DNA of 64,000 nucleotides from Xanthomonas boreopolis (lineage in GTDB: Bacteria; Pseudomonadota; Gammaproteobacteria; Xanthomonadales; Xanthomonadaceae), in contig BNBA01000011.1 of assembly GCA_014654535.1 (NCBI GenBank), forward strand, positions 1 to 64,000. Direction: 5' to 3'. The translations under genes and the position numbers were made by a program. Positions 26,955 through 36,105 of this stretch are shown piece after piece. How positions within the stretch are numbered: the first letter of the stretch is position 1; each line of letters begins with the position of its first letter. The notes under the pieces were generated by a model, which searched no databases, was not told where the DNA came from, and saw only the letters and a list, made by a program, of their open reading frames with translations.

Positions 26955-28997
26955 CTACAAACCGCCAGGGCCGCAGTCGTTCTTGAGATAGCTCTCGATC
27001 AATCCCAGGGTTTCGCGCTGCTGCCGTGGGTACCACGGCATGCTATGGGGCATGTCGGAGATCAGGGCGAACTTGGCGGGAACAGTGTTCTTGACGGCCT
27101 CGTAGAAGTCCTTGGCATGGAACGATGGCGTGCGGACATCCCGGTCGCCCACGAACAGCAGGATCGGCAAGGTCGCATTGGCCGTATTCTGCATTGGGTC
27201 CATGCCCTTGACGGTCTGGCCTTGCAGGATGCGCTGGAGGCGGTTGTCGCTCCAGGCAGTTCCAAGCCGCCCAAGATTGGTCACCGGAGCGCCGGCAATC
27301 GCGCACTGGTAAGGGGATGGCTTGCGAACGGCTGCTGCAGCGGCGGCAAAACCGCCGTAGGAATAACCAAAGATGGCAATCCTGTCTTTTGCGGCGATCT
27401 TCTGTGAAACCAGCCATTCCGCGCCGTCATCATTGTCGTCGGACATCTTCTTGCCCCATTCCCGATCGCCAGCGATCCACAGGTCACGGCCCAGGTTCGT
27501 CGATCCACGATACTGGGGACGAAGCACTGCATAACCACGCGATGTGAGCAGGGGAACCCAGCCGCTAGCATCCCAGCCCATGTAGTCGCGCGCCCATGGG
27601 CCACCATGAGGATTGATGATGGCGGGGACAGGAGAATCACCTTGCTTCCAGTCTGCAGGAAGATCCAGGATGGCAGGTATCTTCCGGCCGTCTCGGGCCG
27701 TATAGGTGACCCAACGTTGCTCGCCGGTCTGGCCGTCCTTTAGCCACGGCCGTTCGCTGCCCAACTCGACGACATTCTTTTTTCCGACGAGAATGTGGTA
27801 GCTGGCCGGCTTCCCAGAGCTCATCGTGCTGAACAGGATTTTCGAAAAGTCATCCGTGTAGTTGACGATCGATACTTGCTGCCCTGGGTACGCTTGCTTG
27901 AGCCCGGCCTGAATCGAGTTAAGGGCGGGGTCGACATAGATGGTTTGACGACTGGGACCATCGATCACGAATCCGACGACTTTGTTGAAATTGCTGGGTT
28001 GGGAGCCGAACACCAGGCTGTCAATGGAGAAATCCGGGTTCGCTACCGCGGGCTCGGAGTCGAACTTGCGCAGCTTGGGGTCGTAAAGGTAGGCCTGCAC
28101 CTTGTCGGAGAAAAGGTCGGTCAATACGTAGAGCTTGCCGGTTGCGTCGTCGATTCCTTCTATCTGGACCGTACGCCGATCGGCCAACTTGGTACTCAAC
28201 GCATCGTGCGCCTCGAACTGCCCGCTCTCGGAGTTGAGAATGAGCAGTTTCTGGAGATAGTTATCGGCTCCGATGGGCTCGATCTCCGTCTTGGCCAGTA
28301 CCTTCCCCGTGCGCGGATCGAAAAGAGAGGGCGTGCTGCGTGCATTGCCCCGGAACAACAGCTCGGTTTGTTTGGTGCTCAGGTTGTAGAGATAGTAGTT
28401 GGCGCTGAAGGTCAGCTCATTGAGCTGCTGGATGATCACTCGCTCCGGGTCGAGCGGGAGGCGATGCACTAACGATGCGGTGCCGGCAATCTCTAGACAG
28501 CGTTGGGTCTGTTCACTCACCCCGATCTTCCGGGTATTGTCGGCAAAGGCCTCTTCGAACTTCTTCTGATCATCGCCAGTGAGGTAGGCTTTGACCACGA
28601 ACGTCTTGGTGGCGCCAGAGACACTGCCTTCGCCGCAGCCTCCCAATTGCCCGGTCCACTCCTGGCGCCCGAGAACAAGAATCTTATCGGCCTTGAGTGC
28701 TCCGGCGGCGATGAACTTCATCCGATCGCCGGAGGGCGTCACGACTTTGGGGCCATTAGAAAGCTTGTCCATGTCCCATGTAGCCAACGCCGTCTCGTCA
28801 TTGTTGTTTGGAGACGGGATGACAGCTACGAGATGCTTGCCGTCCGGGCTCATCGAAACGGACTGGATGGCGGGCAGTCGTGCCAGGTCTTCTATCGCGA
28901 TGGGTTCTGCGGCTTGCGCTCCGGCGGTCGCAAGCAGCGAGGACACGCCGATTACGATGATCCGAAGGCGAGCTGAAAACAGGTCATGCTTGATCAC
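26955..28997 (-). CDS. S9-family (prolyl oligopeptidase-type) secreted peptidase
   Basis: The 680-residue protein has a signal peptide ending near GAQAA, a seven-bladed propeller-like N-terminal region with repeats such as SVSMSPDGKHLV, and a C-terminal alpha/beta hydrolase domain. The triad is visible: Ser546 in FGYSYGGFAA, Asp in FVGDRDVRTP, and His in SDMPHSMPW. It should cleave peptides in the periplasm. The start is GTG 28997 preceded by AGGGAG. The gene lies directly upstream of the TonB receptor in the same orientation and shares its AT-rich composition, so the two probably moved or evolved together. Confidence 0.9.
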   Translation of the reverse strand: MIKHDLFSARLRIIVIGVSSLLATAGAQAAEPIAIEDLARLPAIQSVSMSPDGKHLVAVIPSPNNNDETALATWDMDKLSNGPKVVTPSGDRMKFIAAGALKADKILVLGRQEWTGQLGGCGEGSVSGATKTFVVKAYLTGDDQKKFEEAFADNTRKIGVSEQTQRCLEIAGTASLVHRLPLDPERVIIQQLNELTFSANYYLYNLSTKQTELLFRGNARSTPSLFDPRTGKVLAKTEIEPIGADNYLQKLLILNSESGQFEAHDALSTKLADRRTVQIEGIDDATGKLYVLTDLFSDKVQAYLYDPKLRKFDSEPAVANPDFSIDSLVFGSQPSNFNKVVGFVIDGPSRQTIYVDPALNSIQAGLKQAYPGQQVSIVNYTDDFSKILFSTMSSGKPASYHILVGKKNVVELGSERPWLKDGQTGEQRWVTYTARDGRKIPAILDLPADWKQGDSPVPAIINPHGGPWARDYMGWDASGWVPLLTSRGYAVLRPQYRGSTNLGRDLWIAGDREWGKKMSDDNDDGAEWLVSQKIAAKDRIAIFGYSYGGFAAAAAAVRKPSPYQCAIAGAPVTNLGRLGTAWSDNRLQRILQGQTVKGMDPMQNTANATLPILLFVGDRDVRTPSFHAKDFYEAVKNTVPAKFALISDMPHSMPWYPRQQRETLGLIESYLKNDCGPGGL

Positions 28998-29280
28998 TCG
29001 AAACTCCCTTTAATTTAAGACGTACACACCTCCTTCGGGTCACCGGAGGCAATATGAATGATGCCTGAAAATTATCGAGTTGAAATCTATGCCAGAAGTT
29101 GGCCCAGAGCGCATTGCCGGCTGTTCGATATGCAGGTTTAATTCGATCGTGGCGAGATGTTGCGGGCCTGTGCCTCGGAGTGAGGAACTCAATAGCGTTT
29201 CGTGCTGAAGCGCCGTTCTGGCAGCATGTCGAGCGTCGGGGAAGGTTGGGAAAGTCGCGAGCTTGCTGGACAATGTCCGC
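28998..29280. other. Divergent intergenic region
   Basis: These 283 bases between the S9 peptidase and mrp hold both promoters. The left part, next to the peptidase, is AT-rich like that gene; the right part returns toward the GC-rich background near 29200. I see no convincing small gene or RNA. Confidence 0.4.
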
Positions 29281-30120
29281 ATGAAGACATTCGCCCATCG
29301 GCCGCAAGGCGGCCTGTCCCCCCATCCCCGCATCCGCAATGTCATTGCCGTCGGTTCCGGCAAGGGCGGGGTGGGGAAATCCACCACGGCCATCAATCTG
29401 GCGCTTGCCCTGCACCAACTTGGTGCAAAAGTCGGGGTGCTCGATGCGGACATCTACGGACCCAGCGTGCCGGCGATGCTGGGGCTGAGCGGGCGTCCGG
29501 AAAGCCCCGACAACAAGTCGATCGAGCCGTTGCGGGCGTTCGGGGTCGAGGCGATGTCGATCGGGCTGCTGATCGACCCGGACACGCCGATGATCTGGCG
29601 CGGGCCGATGGCGACCTCGGCGCTGACCCAGTTGTTCAACGACACGCTGTGGGGCGACCTGGACTACCTGCTGGTCGACCTGCCGCCGGGCACCGGCGAC
29701 ATCCAGTTGACCCTGTCGCAGAAGATCCCGGTGGCCGGCGCGGTCATCGTCACCACGCCGCAGGACATCGCGACGCTGGATGCGCGCAAGGCGCTGAAGA
29801 TGTTCGAGAAGGTCGAGGTCGCCGTGCTCGGCATCGTCGAGAACATGGCGGTGCACGTGTGCTCGAACTGCGGGCACGAGGAACACTTGTTCGGCGAAGG
29901 CGGCGGCCAGCGCATGGCCGGGCAGTACGGGGTGCCGCTGCTGGGTTCGTTGCCGCTTGACATCGGCATCCGCGAGCGCGGCGACGAAGGGCGGCCGATC
30001 GTGGTGGCCGACCCCGGGTCGGCGGCGGCCAAGGCGTACCTGGCGGCGGCGGAACGGTTGGCCGAGGAGCTGGGCAAGCGGCCCCGCGCGGCGATCCCAA
30101 TCGTGTCCTCGCTGGCCTGA
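29281..30120 (+). CDS. apbC: Mrp/ApbC-type iron-sulfur cluster carrier ATPase
   Basis: This 279-residue P-loop ATPase has the deviant Walker A motif GSGKGGVGKSTT at residues 23-34, DADIYGPS and DLPPGTGD, and the cluster-binding CxxC in CSNCGHEEH. The family binds a [4Fe-4S] cluster between two subunits and delivers it to apo-proteins in the cytosol. The N-terminal MIP18-like domain of some Mrp proteins is absent, which is also the case in many gammaproteobacteria. ATG 29281 was chosen; a TTG 18 bases upstream is an alternative. It is followed after 85 bp by dcd, a common arrangement in this group. Confidence 0.93.
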   Translation: MKTFAHRPQGGLSPHPRIRNVIAVGSGKGGVGKSTTAINLALALHQLGAKVGVLDADIYGPSVPAMLGLSGRPESPDNKSIEPLRAFGVEAMSIGLLIDPDTPMIWRGPMATSALTQLFNDTLWGDLDYLLVDLPPGTGDIQLTLSQKIPVAGAVIVTTPQDIATLDARKALKMFEKVEVAVLGIVENMAVHVCSNCGHEEHLFGEGGGQRMAGQYGVPLLGSLPLDIGIRERGDEGRPIVVADPGSAAAKAYLAAAERLAEELGKRPRAAIPIVSSLA

Positions 30121-30205
30121 GCCCGTTCGCGGAGGGCGGCCGAAGTCGCTCCCCCGGGGCACTCATGGGTAGAATTGCCGACCCCCACGGGCATCAGGAT
30201 TCCGC

Positions 30206-30781
30206 ATGAGCATCAAGAGCGACCGTTGGATCAGGCGCATGGCCGAACAGCACGGCATGATCGAGCCGTTCGAGCCGGGCCAGATCAAGCAGGACGCCGC
30301 CGGGCAGCGCATCGTCAGCTACGGCACGTCCAGCTACGGCTACGACGTGCGCTGCTCGCGCGAATTCAAGGTCTTCACCAACATCAACTCGACGATCGTC
30401 GACCCGAAGCAGTTCGACCCGAAGAGCTTCGTCGACGTGATCGGCGACGAGTGCATCATCCCGCCGAACAGCTTCGCGCTGGCGCGCACGGTGGAGTACT
30501 TCCGCATCCCGCGCGACGTGCTGGTGGTATGCCTCGGCAAGAGCACCTACGCGCGCTGCGGCATCATCGTCAACGTCACGCCGCTGGAGCCGGAGTGGGA
30601 AGGCCACGTGACGCTGGAGTTCAGCAACACCACGCCGCTGCCGGCGCGCATCTACGCCAACGAGGGCGTGGCGCAGATGCTGTTCTTCCAGTCCGATGCC
30701 GACGACGTCTGCGAGACCTCGTACCGGGACCGCGGCGGCAAGTACCAGGGCCAGACCGGGGTCACGCTGCCGCGGACCTGA
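30206..30781 (+). CDS. dcd: dCTP deaminase
   Basis: The 191-residue enzyme deaminates dCTP to dUTP for thymidylate synthesis. [19 protein letters not shown] and the motifs [24 protein letters not shown] and [17 protein letters not shown] match Dcd along its full length (E. coli Dcd has 193 residues), including the nucleotide-binding Ser-Arg and the catalytic Glu in the last motif. A TAGAAT sequence at 30170-30175 is a plausible -10 box giving a short leader, so dcd may have its own promoter besides reading from apbC. Confidence 0.97.
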   Translation: MSIKSDRWIRRMAEQHGMIEPFEPGQIKQDAAGQRIVSYGTSSYGYDVRCSREFKVFTNINSTIVDPKQFDPKSFVDVIGDECIIPPNSFALARTVEYFRIPRDVLVVCLGKSTYARCGIIVNVTPLEPEWEGHVTLEFSNTTPLPARIYANEGVAQMLFFQSDADDVCETSYRDRGGKYQGQTGVTLPRT

Positions 30782-30796
30782 GTCGCGGCCGGCGGA

Positions 30797-30982
30797 TCAG
30801 GCGCCGGCGCTCTTCCCGTCGAAGCGGCGCGTCAACTGGCCGATCCCGGCCAGGATCAGCAGGGCCGGCCACCAGGTGGCGACCAGGTGGCGGGCGTCGA
30901 GGTCGGCCAGGCCGAGGTTGTCGAGCAGGAACAGGGTGCCCAGGCAGATCAGGACCAGGGCGGGGATCAGGCGGCGAGGCAT
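30797..30982 (-). CDS. Small membrane protein, LiaI/LiaF-like transmembrane region
   Basis: This 61-residue protein has two membrane helices: LIPALVLICLGTLFLLDNLG and, after a short loop, WWPALLILAGIGQL. The pattern GxLFLxxNLG...WWPxLLIxxGIG is the LiaF/LiaI-type transmembrane module (DUF5668-like). In other bacteria this module is part of cell-envelope stress sensors, but here it is a free-standing pair of helices with no extra domain. A second copy lies at 31102-31269. Confidence 0.75.
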   Translation of the reverse strand: MPRRLIPALVLICLGTLFLLDNLGLADLDARHLVATWWPALLILAGIGQLTRRFDGKSAGA

Positions 30983-31101
30983 GGCGGGCGTCCTTGTTGG
31001 CGTGGCGCCATGCTGCGTCCGGGCCGGCGCCGGATCAGGTGCCGGAAGTCAGCTCTTCCGGGTGCCGGTGGTCAGCCCCCTGCCACTGCGGGGGCGCCGA
31101 G

Positions 31102-31269
31102 CTACTTGCCCTTGCCGAACAGCATGCCGATGCCGACCGCCACCAGGATCGCCGGCCACCAGGTGGTGATCAGCTTGCCGATGCTCAGGTTGGTCCAGCC
31201 GAGGTTGTTGGCCAGGAACAGCAGGCCGACCACGATCAGGATCAGGGCGGCGACGATGTTCGATCTCAT
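31102..31269 (-). CDS. Small membrane protein, LiaI/LiaF-like, second copy
   Basis: A 55-residue paralogue of the 30797-30982 product, with ALILIVVGLLFLANNLGWT and TTWWPAILVAVGIGMLFG. The start MRSNIV at 31269 was chosen because the first helix follows at once. An upstream extension in the same frame is basic and unlike the family. The two genes are co-directional and 119 bp apart, consistent with a local duplication. Function unknown. Confidence 0.75.
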   Translation of the reverse strand: MRSNIVAALILIVVGLLFLANNLGWTNLSIGKLITTWWPAILVAVGIGMLFGKGK

Positions 31270-31294
31270 GCAGGTGACGGTCCGGAAGGGCCGC

Positions 31295-31702
31295 CTATCG
31301 TAGCCGCTGTGCCCATGCGCTGGCACGCTCGGCCAGCGCCTCGGGAGCGAAGCGCTGGGCGGGGCCGCTGCCCCAGACCGGCCCCGGCCAGGCGGGGTCG
31401 CCTTCGCGGCGGCCCACCAGGTGCACGTGCAGTTGCCGCACGATGTTGCCGAGCGCGCCGATGTTGAGCTTGCCGACGCCTGGCTCCGCGCGCAGCAGGT
31501 GCGAGAGCTGGTTGATCTCGGCCAGCAACAGGCGCTGCTGGCCGCCGTCCAGGTCGATCCACTCGCTGGCGCCTGCGACGCGGGGCACCAGGACCAGCCA
31601 GGGGAAGCGCATGTCGTCCATCAGCCGGACCTGCGACAGCGGGCCGTCGGCGACGAACGCGCTGTCGGCGGCCAGGCGCGCATCGAGCTGGAAACCGCTC
31701 AT
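31295..31702 (-). CDS. HIT-like domain protein
   Basis: The 135-residue protein has a HIT-family fold: FPWLVLVPR, a central helix with LLLAEINQLSHLL, then KLNIGALGNIVRQLHVHLVGRR. The catalytic histidine triad HxHxH normally reads three His residues; here the first position is Gln, leaving QxHxH, which resembles the motif of a subset of proteobacterial HIT proteins and of GalT-like branches. It is probably a nucleotide hydrolase or transferase, but activity is uncertain. Its start overlaps the dienelactone hydrolase stop (ATGA at 31699-31702), so it is translationally coupled to it. Confidence 0.78.
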   Translation of the reverse strand: MSGFQLDARLAADSAFVADGPLSQVRLMDDMRFPWLVLVPRVAGASEWIDLDGGQQRLLLAEINQLSHLLRAEPGVGKLNIGALGNIVRQLHVHLVGRREGDPAWPGPVWGSGPAQRFAPEALAERASAWAQRLR

Positions 31703-32358
31703 GCCAGGTGCTCGGCGAAGAAGCGCAGTGTCCGTTCGCGTGCGAGGCGGGCACTCTCCGGCTCGTGGGCGTGGCCGCCGTCGCGGTTGAAGGCGTGGTC
31801 GGCCGGATAGGTGAAGACTTCCATCCGCGGCAGCTTGTCGCGATGCCGCTGCACCGCTTCCGGCGGAATGCTCTTGTCCTTCTCGCCGAAGTGGAACATC
31901 ACCGGCGCCTTCGGGGTTTCGTCGAGGAACTGCGTGTTGCGGGCGCCGTAGTAGCTCACCGAGGGCAGGCCCAGGCGGATGGCCGCCAGCAGCGCGATGG
32001 TGCCGCCCCAGCAATAGCCCACCGTGCCCACGGGACCGGCGGGAGCCAGCGCCATCGCCGCGGCCTTCACCACGTCGACCGCCTTGTCGAAGCCGATCTG
32101 GCCGACCAGTTCCAGCCCGCGCTTGACGCCTTCGTTGTCGTACGGCAGTTGCAGGTCCTTCTCGACCAGGTCGAAGAAGGACGGCGCCAGCACTTCGTAG
32201 CCTTGCGCGGCGAAGTCCTCGGCGACCCGGCGGATATGATCGGTGGTGCCGAAGATCTCCTGGATCACGACCAGGCCGCCGCGCGGCGCTGCGGCGGGCG
32301 TGGCATGCCAGGCCGAGACCTGGCCATGGGGCGTGTCGAGGGTGGTCCAGTGGGCCAT
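31699..32358 (-). CDS. Dienelactone hydrolase family protein
   Basis: The 219-residue alpha/beta hydrolase has the DLH-type triad: Cys116 in GYCWGGT, Asp in FGEKDKSIP, and His in YPADHAFNRD. The N-terminal GLVVIQEIFGTTDHIRRVA, with a Glu near the oxyanion region, is also typical. Family members open lactone rings in chlorocatechol degradation or act on other esters. No catechol pathway genes are nearby, so the substrate is unknown. It is the first gene of a two-gene operon with the HIT-like protein and is divergent from rimO. Confidence 0.85.
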   Translation of the reverse strand: MAHWTTLDTPHGQVSAWHATPAAAPRGGLVVIQEIFGTTDHIRRVAEDFAAQGYEVLAPSFFDLVEKDLQLPYDNEGVKRGLELVGQIGFDKAVDVVKAAAMALAPAGPVGTVGYCWGGTIALLAAIRLGLPSVSYYGARNTQFLDETPKAPVMFHFGEKDKSIPPEAVQRHRDKLPRMEVFTYPADHAFNRDGGHAHEPESARLARERTLRFFAEHLA

Positions 32359-32500
32359 GAGCGTTCTCCTGACGGGGGAAACGGGGATTATCGCGCCGTG
32401 GGATGTCGCGGGAGTGTTTCCGGCCGTCGTCCATCGTCCCGGCGACGGTTGCGTGCGAGCACGGACTGCGCGGCATTCAGGCCGGCCTGCGGCGGCCGGC

Positions 32501-32506
32501 TATAAT
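32501..32506 (+). promoter_or_regulatory. -10 box of rimO
   Basis: TATAAT matches the consensus exactly, 51 bp upstream of the rimO ATG in a GC-rich gap. No clear -35 hexamer is visible at the proper distance. Confidence 0.55.
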
Positions 32507-32556
32507 CCGCCGGCTCAGGCCCCAGGCCGCATCCCACCCAGGCCCCCTCGTTTCCC

Positions 32557-33933
32557 ATGTCCTTGTCGAACCCCAAAGTCGGCTTCGTCAGCCTTGGCTG
32601 CCCGAAGGCGCTAGTCGATTCCGAACGCATCCTCACCCAGCTGCGGGTCGAGGGCTACGACATCGTGCCGTCCTACGATGCCGCCGACGTGGTGGTGGTC
32701 AACACCTGCGGTTTCATCGACTCGGCCGTGGCCGAATCGCTCGACGCGATCGGCGAGGCGATGAACGAGAACGGCAAGGTGATCGTCACCGGCTGCCTGG
32801 GCAAGCGCAGCGAACTGATCCGGGAACAGTACCCGGATGTGCTGGCGGTGTCCGGCCCGCAGGACTACGACAGCGTGATGCAGGCCGTGCATGCCGCGCT
32901 GCCGCCGCGGCACGATCCGTTCGTGGACCTGGTGCCGGACTACGGCGTCAAGCTGACCCCGCGCCACTACGCCTACCTGAAGATCTCCGAGGGCTGCAAC
33001 CATCGCTGCAGCTTCTGCATCATCCCGTCGATGCGCGGCGACCTGGTGTCGCGGCCGGTCGACGAAGTGCTGCGCGAGGCCGAGCGGCTGGTGCGCGGCG
33101 GCGTGCGCGAGCTGCTGGTGGTGTCGCAGGACACCTCCGCCTATGGCGTGGACCGCAAGTACGCGCCGGGTACCTGGCAGGGCCGCGAGTACGCCACGCG
33201 GATGAAGGCGCTGTGCGAGGGCCTGTCCGAACTGGATGCCTGGACCCGCCTGCACTACGTGTACCCGTACCCGCACGTGGACGACGTGGTGCCGCTGATG
33301 GCCGAAGGAAAGATCCTGCCGTACCTGGACATCCCGTTCCAGCACGCCAGCCCGCGCATCCTCAAGCTGATGAAGCGCCCGGGCGCGGTCGACAAGACCC
33401 TGGAGCGCGTGCTGCGCTGGCGCGAGCTGTGCCCGGACATCACGGTGCGTTCGACCTTCATCGTCGGTTTCCCGGGCGAGACCGAGGCCGAGTTCGAGGC
33501 GCTGCTGGATTTCCTCGACGCGGCCCAGCTCGACCGCGTCGGCGCGTTCGCCTATTCGCCTGTGGAAGGCGCGGCGGCCAACGACCTGCCCGACCCGGTG
33601 CCGGAGCCGGTGAAGCAGGAACGCCTGGCGCGCTTCATGGAAAAGCAGGCGGCGATCTCCGCGGCCAAGCTGGAAGCCAAGATCGGCAGCGTGCAGCAGT
33701 GCCTGGTCGATGCGATCGAGGACGGCATCGCGGTGGCGCGTTCGAAGGCGGACGCGCCGGAGATCGATGGCCTGGTGCACATCCAGAACGCCGGGGAGGC
33801 GAAGCTGCGGGTCGGCCAGTTCGTCCAGGTGGAGATCACCGACAGCGACGAGCATGATCTGTTCGGCGAAGCCTTGCCGGCGCAGAACGCGGGCTTGGGC
33901 GGGCCTCTCGCGCTGGACCTGCGGGTCGTCTGA
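32557..33933 (+). CDS. rimO: Ribosomal protein S12 methylthiotransferase
   Basis: The 458-residue radical SAM enzyme adds a methylthio group to the Asp of ribosomal protein S12. It has the three parts of the family: an N-terminal UPF0004 domain with the cluster cysteines in [12 protein letters not shown] and [10 protein letters not shown], the radical SAM motif in [18 protein letters not shown], and a C-terminal TRAM domain ending near the last 70 residues. The [11 protein letters not shown] sequence after the SAM motif separates RimO from MiaB. The start at 32557 gives the conserved N-terminus. It is monocistronic, ending at a palindromic terminator-like repeat. Confidence 0.97.
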   Translation: MSLSNPKVGFVSLGCPKALVDSERILTQLRVEGYDIVPSYDAADVVVVNTCGFIDSAVAESLDAIGEAMNENGKVIVTGCLGKRSELIREQYPDVLAVSGPQDYDSVMQAVHAALPPRHDPFVDLVPDYGVKLTPRHYAYLKISEGCNHRCSFCIIPSMRGDLVSRPVDEVLREAERLVRGGVRELLVVSQDTSAYGVDRKYAPGTWQGREYATRMKALCEGLSELDAWTRLHYVYPYPHVDDVVPLMAEGKILPYLDIPFQHASPRILKLMKRPGAVDKTLERVLRWRELCPDITVRSTFIVGFPGETEAEFEALLDFLDAAQLDRVGAFAYSPVEGAAANDLPDPVPEPVKQERLARFMEKQAAISAAKLEAKIGSVQQCLVDAIEDGIAVARSKADAPEIDGLVHIQNAGEAKLRVGQFVQVEITDSDEHDLFGEALPAQNAGLGGPLALDLRVV

Positions 33934-33940
33934 ACGCCAC

Positions 33941-34008
33941 TGTGGGAGGGACTCCGGTCCCGGCGAGGCTCTACCGGTAGAGCCTCGTCGGGATCGGAGC
34001 CCCCACAA
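33941..34008. repeat. REP-like inverted pair, possible two-way terminator
   Basis: TGTGGGAGGGACTCCGGTCC...GGCGAGGCTCTACC meets its near-perfect inverse, GGTAGAGCCTCGTC...GGAGCCCCCACA, at 33974/33975. The arms fold into a hairpin of more than 25 bp between the convergent rimO and greB genes. It belongs to the same family as the elements at 6149 and 12002. Confidence 0.7.
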
Positions 34009-34012
34009 TCGT

Positions 34013-34516
34013 TCAGTCCGCGTATTCCACCGCCAGCACCGCGAAGCGATGCCGGCCGCCCGGCAACTGGACCTCGAACTCGTCGTCGATGCGCTTCTTC
34101 AGCAGCGCGCGCGCCAGCGGCGAGTCGATGCTGATCCAGCCGCGGGCCGCATCGGTCTCGTCCGGACCGACGATCCGGTAGCGCACGACCTCGCCGCTGT
34201 CGGCGTCCTCCAGCTCCACCGTCGCGCCGAAGAACACCGCCTCCGGATCGGACGGCACGGTGTCCACCACGCGCAGGCTTTCCAGGCGTTTGCTCAGGTA
34301 GCGCACGCGCCGGTCGATCTCGCCGAGCTGCTTCTTGCGATAGGTGTACTCGGCATTCTCGGAGCGGTCGCCTTCGGCCGCCGCCGCGGCCAGGGCCTTG
34401 ACCACCTCAGGCCGCCGCACCCGCCACAGCTCGTCCAGCTCCGCCTTCAGCCGCGCGTGGCCTCCGGGGGTGATCAGGGCGGTGCTTTTCTCTGCGGGGG
34501 GACGCCAGCGGCTCAT
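34013..34516 (-). CDS. greB: Transcription elongation factor GreB
   Basis: The 167-residue protein has an N-terminal coiled coil with the acidic tip [15 protein letters not shown], which reaches into the RNA polymerase channel to stimulate cleavage of backtracked RNA, and a C-terminal FKBP-like domain ([16 protein letters not shown]). GreB rather than GreA is indicated by [21 protein letters not shown], which is basic along the coiled coil, and by the ending. It is convergent with rimO and divergent from the rhomboid gene. Confidence 0.95.
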   Translation of the reverse strand: MSRWRPPAEKSTALITPGGHARLKAELDELWRVRRPEVVKALAAAAAEGDRSENAEYTYRKKQLGEIDRRVRYLSKRLESLRVVDTVPSDPEAVFFGATVELEDADSGEVVRYRIVGPDETDAARGWISIDSPLARALLKKRIDDEFEVQLPGGRHRFAVLAVEYAD

Positions 34517-34625
34517 GCTTTGCGGGAGGGGGCCAGGTACGGGCGCACGATGCTAGCGCCTACCGGCTTGCGTGTCCCGCGGCGATCGCCGAAGCTGCGC
34601 GGCCATCGATACATGGAGTGTCGCG

Positions 34626-36080
34626 ATGTTCATCCTGCCCCTGCACAAGCCGCTGGACCGGGAGACCTTCCCGTGGATCACGATGCTGCTGGTGCTGGCG
34701 AACGCGCTGGTGTTCTTCGGCCTGCAAGCGGGGGACGATGCGGCGTTCGCGCGGGCACGGGCGTACTACCTCGAATCCGGCCTGGGCCGCTACGAACTGC
34801 CGGCCTACGAGCGCTACCTGCAGCGGGCCGGGCGCGGCGACGCACTGGCGGAGTTGCGCCGGCAGCCGGAGCCGCTGCGGTTCGCCTACGTGGCGGCCGG
34901 CACGGTCAACGATCCGGCGTTCCAGCGCGCCCTGGCCGCGGGAGGCCTGTTCGAGGACGCGGGCCAGGAGTCGGCCTGGGAACCGTTGCGCCGGCGCTAC
35001 GACGCATTGCTCGGCGAGGTGTTCACGCTGCGCCACAACCTGCGCAGTTCGGAATGGTCGCCCTGGCGCATGCTGGCCGCGGCGTTCCTGCATGGCGGGG
35101 TGATGCACCTGGTCGGCAACATGTTGTTCCTGGTCGCGCTGGGCCTGCTGCTGGAAGGCGCGATCGGCCCGCTGCGGCTGCTGGCGGTGTACGTGCTGGG
35201 TGCGTTCGGCGCGAGTGCGGCGAGCCTGCTGTGGCGCTGGGGGCAGCCGGGCGGCGGGCTGGGCGCGTCGGGCGCGATCGCGGCCCTGATGGGAGCGTTC
35301 TGCGTGGTGTGGGGGCGGCGCCCGGTGCGCTTCTTCTACTGGTTCGGCGTGGTGTTCGACTACGCGCGCGCACCGGCGATCGTGCTGCTGCCGCTATGGT
35401 TGGGATGGGAGCTGTACAACCTGCTTTTCGGCGGCGAGAAGGGCATCGGCTTCGATGCGCATGCCGGTGGCCTGGTGACCGGGGCGTTGCTGGGCGGCGT
35501 GCTGGTGCTGACGCGGCAGACCCGGCCGGACTTCATGCACGACGCCGGCGAAGCCGGAACCGGCGACGATCGCTGGGAACGCGCGCAGCGGCACCTGGGC
35601 AGGATGGAGAACCTCGAGGCCGAGCGCTTGCTGGCCGACCTGGCCGCCGAGCAGCCGCAGCGCTTCGACGTGGCGCTGGCGCGCTGCCGGGTGGCGCGCA
35701 ATGCGGGCCAGCGCAGCGCATTGCGCGATCGCGCATTGGAACTGCTGGCATTGACGGCGACGGACGCGGAGCAGGCCCGGGCGCAGCGCGCCATCCTGCA
35801 GGAGCTGCCGCCGGGAGCGTTGCCCGCCCGGCAGTTGCTGTCGCTGGCGCGCCGCTGGAGCGAGCTGGGCTTGCTCGCCGAAGCGGAAGCGCTGCTGCAG
35901 TCCGCCGGCCAGGCGGATGCGTCGCGCGAATGGGTGGCGCAGGCGTGGCTGTCGCTGGCGATGCGCCATGCCGAGCAGAACGCGCCGGAGGGGCAGCGGC
36001 GCATCCTGGGCCTGGTGGCCGAACGCTATGCCGACCAGCCGCAGGCGGCGAAGGCGCGCTTCCTGCTCGACAACCTGTAG
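34626..36080 (+). CDS. Rhomboid-family protease with a long helical C-terminal tail
   Basis: This 484-residue protein has a rhomboid core in the first 300 residues, with Ser215 in GASGAIAAL and His279 in GFDAHAGGL. Residues 40-130, between the first two helices, form a long soluble loop with charged helices. After the last membrane segment (near residue 290) a cytosolic tail of about 180 residues follows, rich in alanine, leucine and arginine, that looks like irregular TPR-type helical repeats. A tail of this length is unusual among rhomboids. ATG 34626 follows GGAGTG. The gene is convergent with another membrane protein that also has a helical tail (36106-37401). Confidence 0.85.
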   Translation: MFILPLHKPLDRETFPWITMLLVLANALVFFGLQAGDDAAFARARAYYLESGLGRYELPAYERYLQRAGRGDALAELRRQPEPLRFAYVAAGTVNDPAFQRALAAGGLFEDAGQESAWEPLRRRYDALLGEVFTLRHNLRSSEWSPWRMLAAAFLHGGVMHLVGNMLFLVALGLLLEGAIGPLRLLAVYVLGAFGASAASLLWRWGQPGGGLGASGAIAALMGAFCVVWGRRPVRFFYWFGVVFDYARAPAIVLLPLWLGWELYNLLFGGEKGIGFDAHAGGLVTGALLGGVLVLTRQTRPDFMHDAGEAGTGDDRWERAQRHLGRMENLEAERLLADLAAEQPQRFDVALARCRVARNAGQRSALRDRALELLALTATDAEQARAQRAILQELPPGALPARQLLSLARRWSELGLLAEAEALLQSAGQADASREWVAQAWLSLAMRHAEQNAPEGQRRILGLVAERYADQPQAAKARFLLDNL

Positions 36081-36105
36081 CCGCCGCGCCGGGGCGGCGG
36101 GGGCG

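Noticed and set aside
29202-29960. A plus-strand protein overlapping mrp in another frame
   Set aside because: It overlaps a strongly conserved P-loop ATPase and shows only shifted-frame composition.
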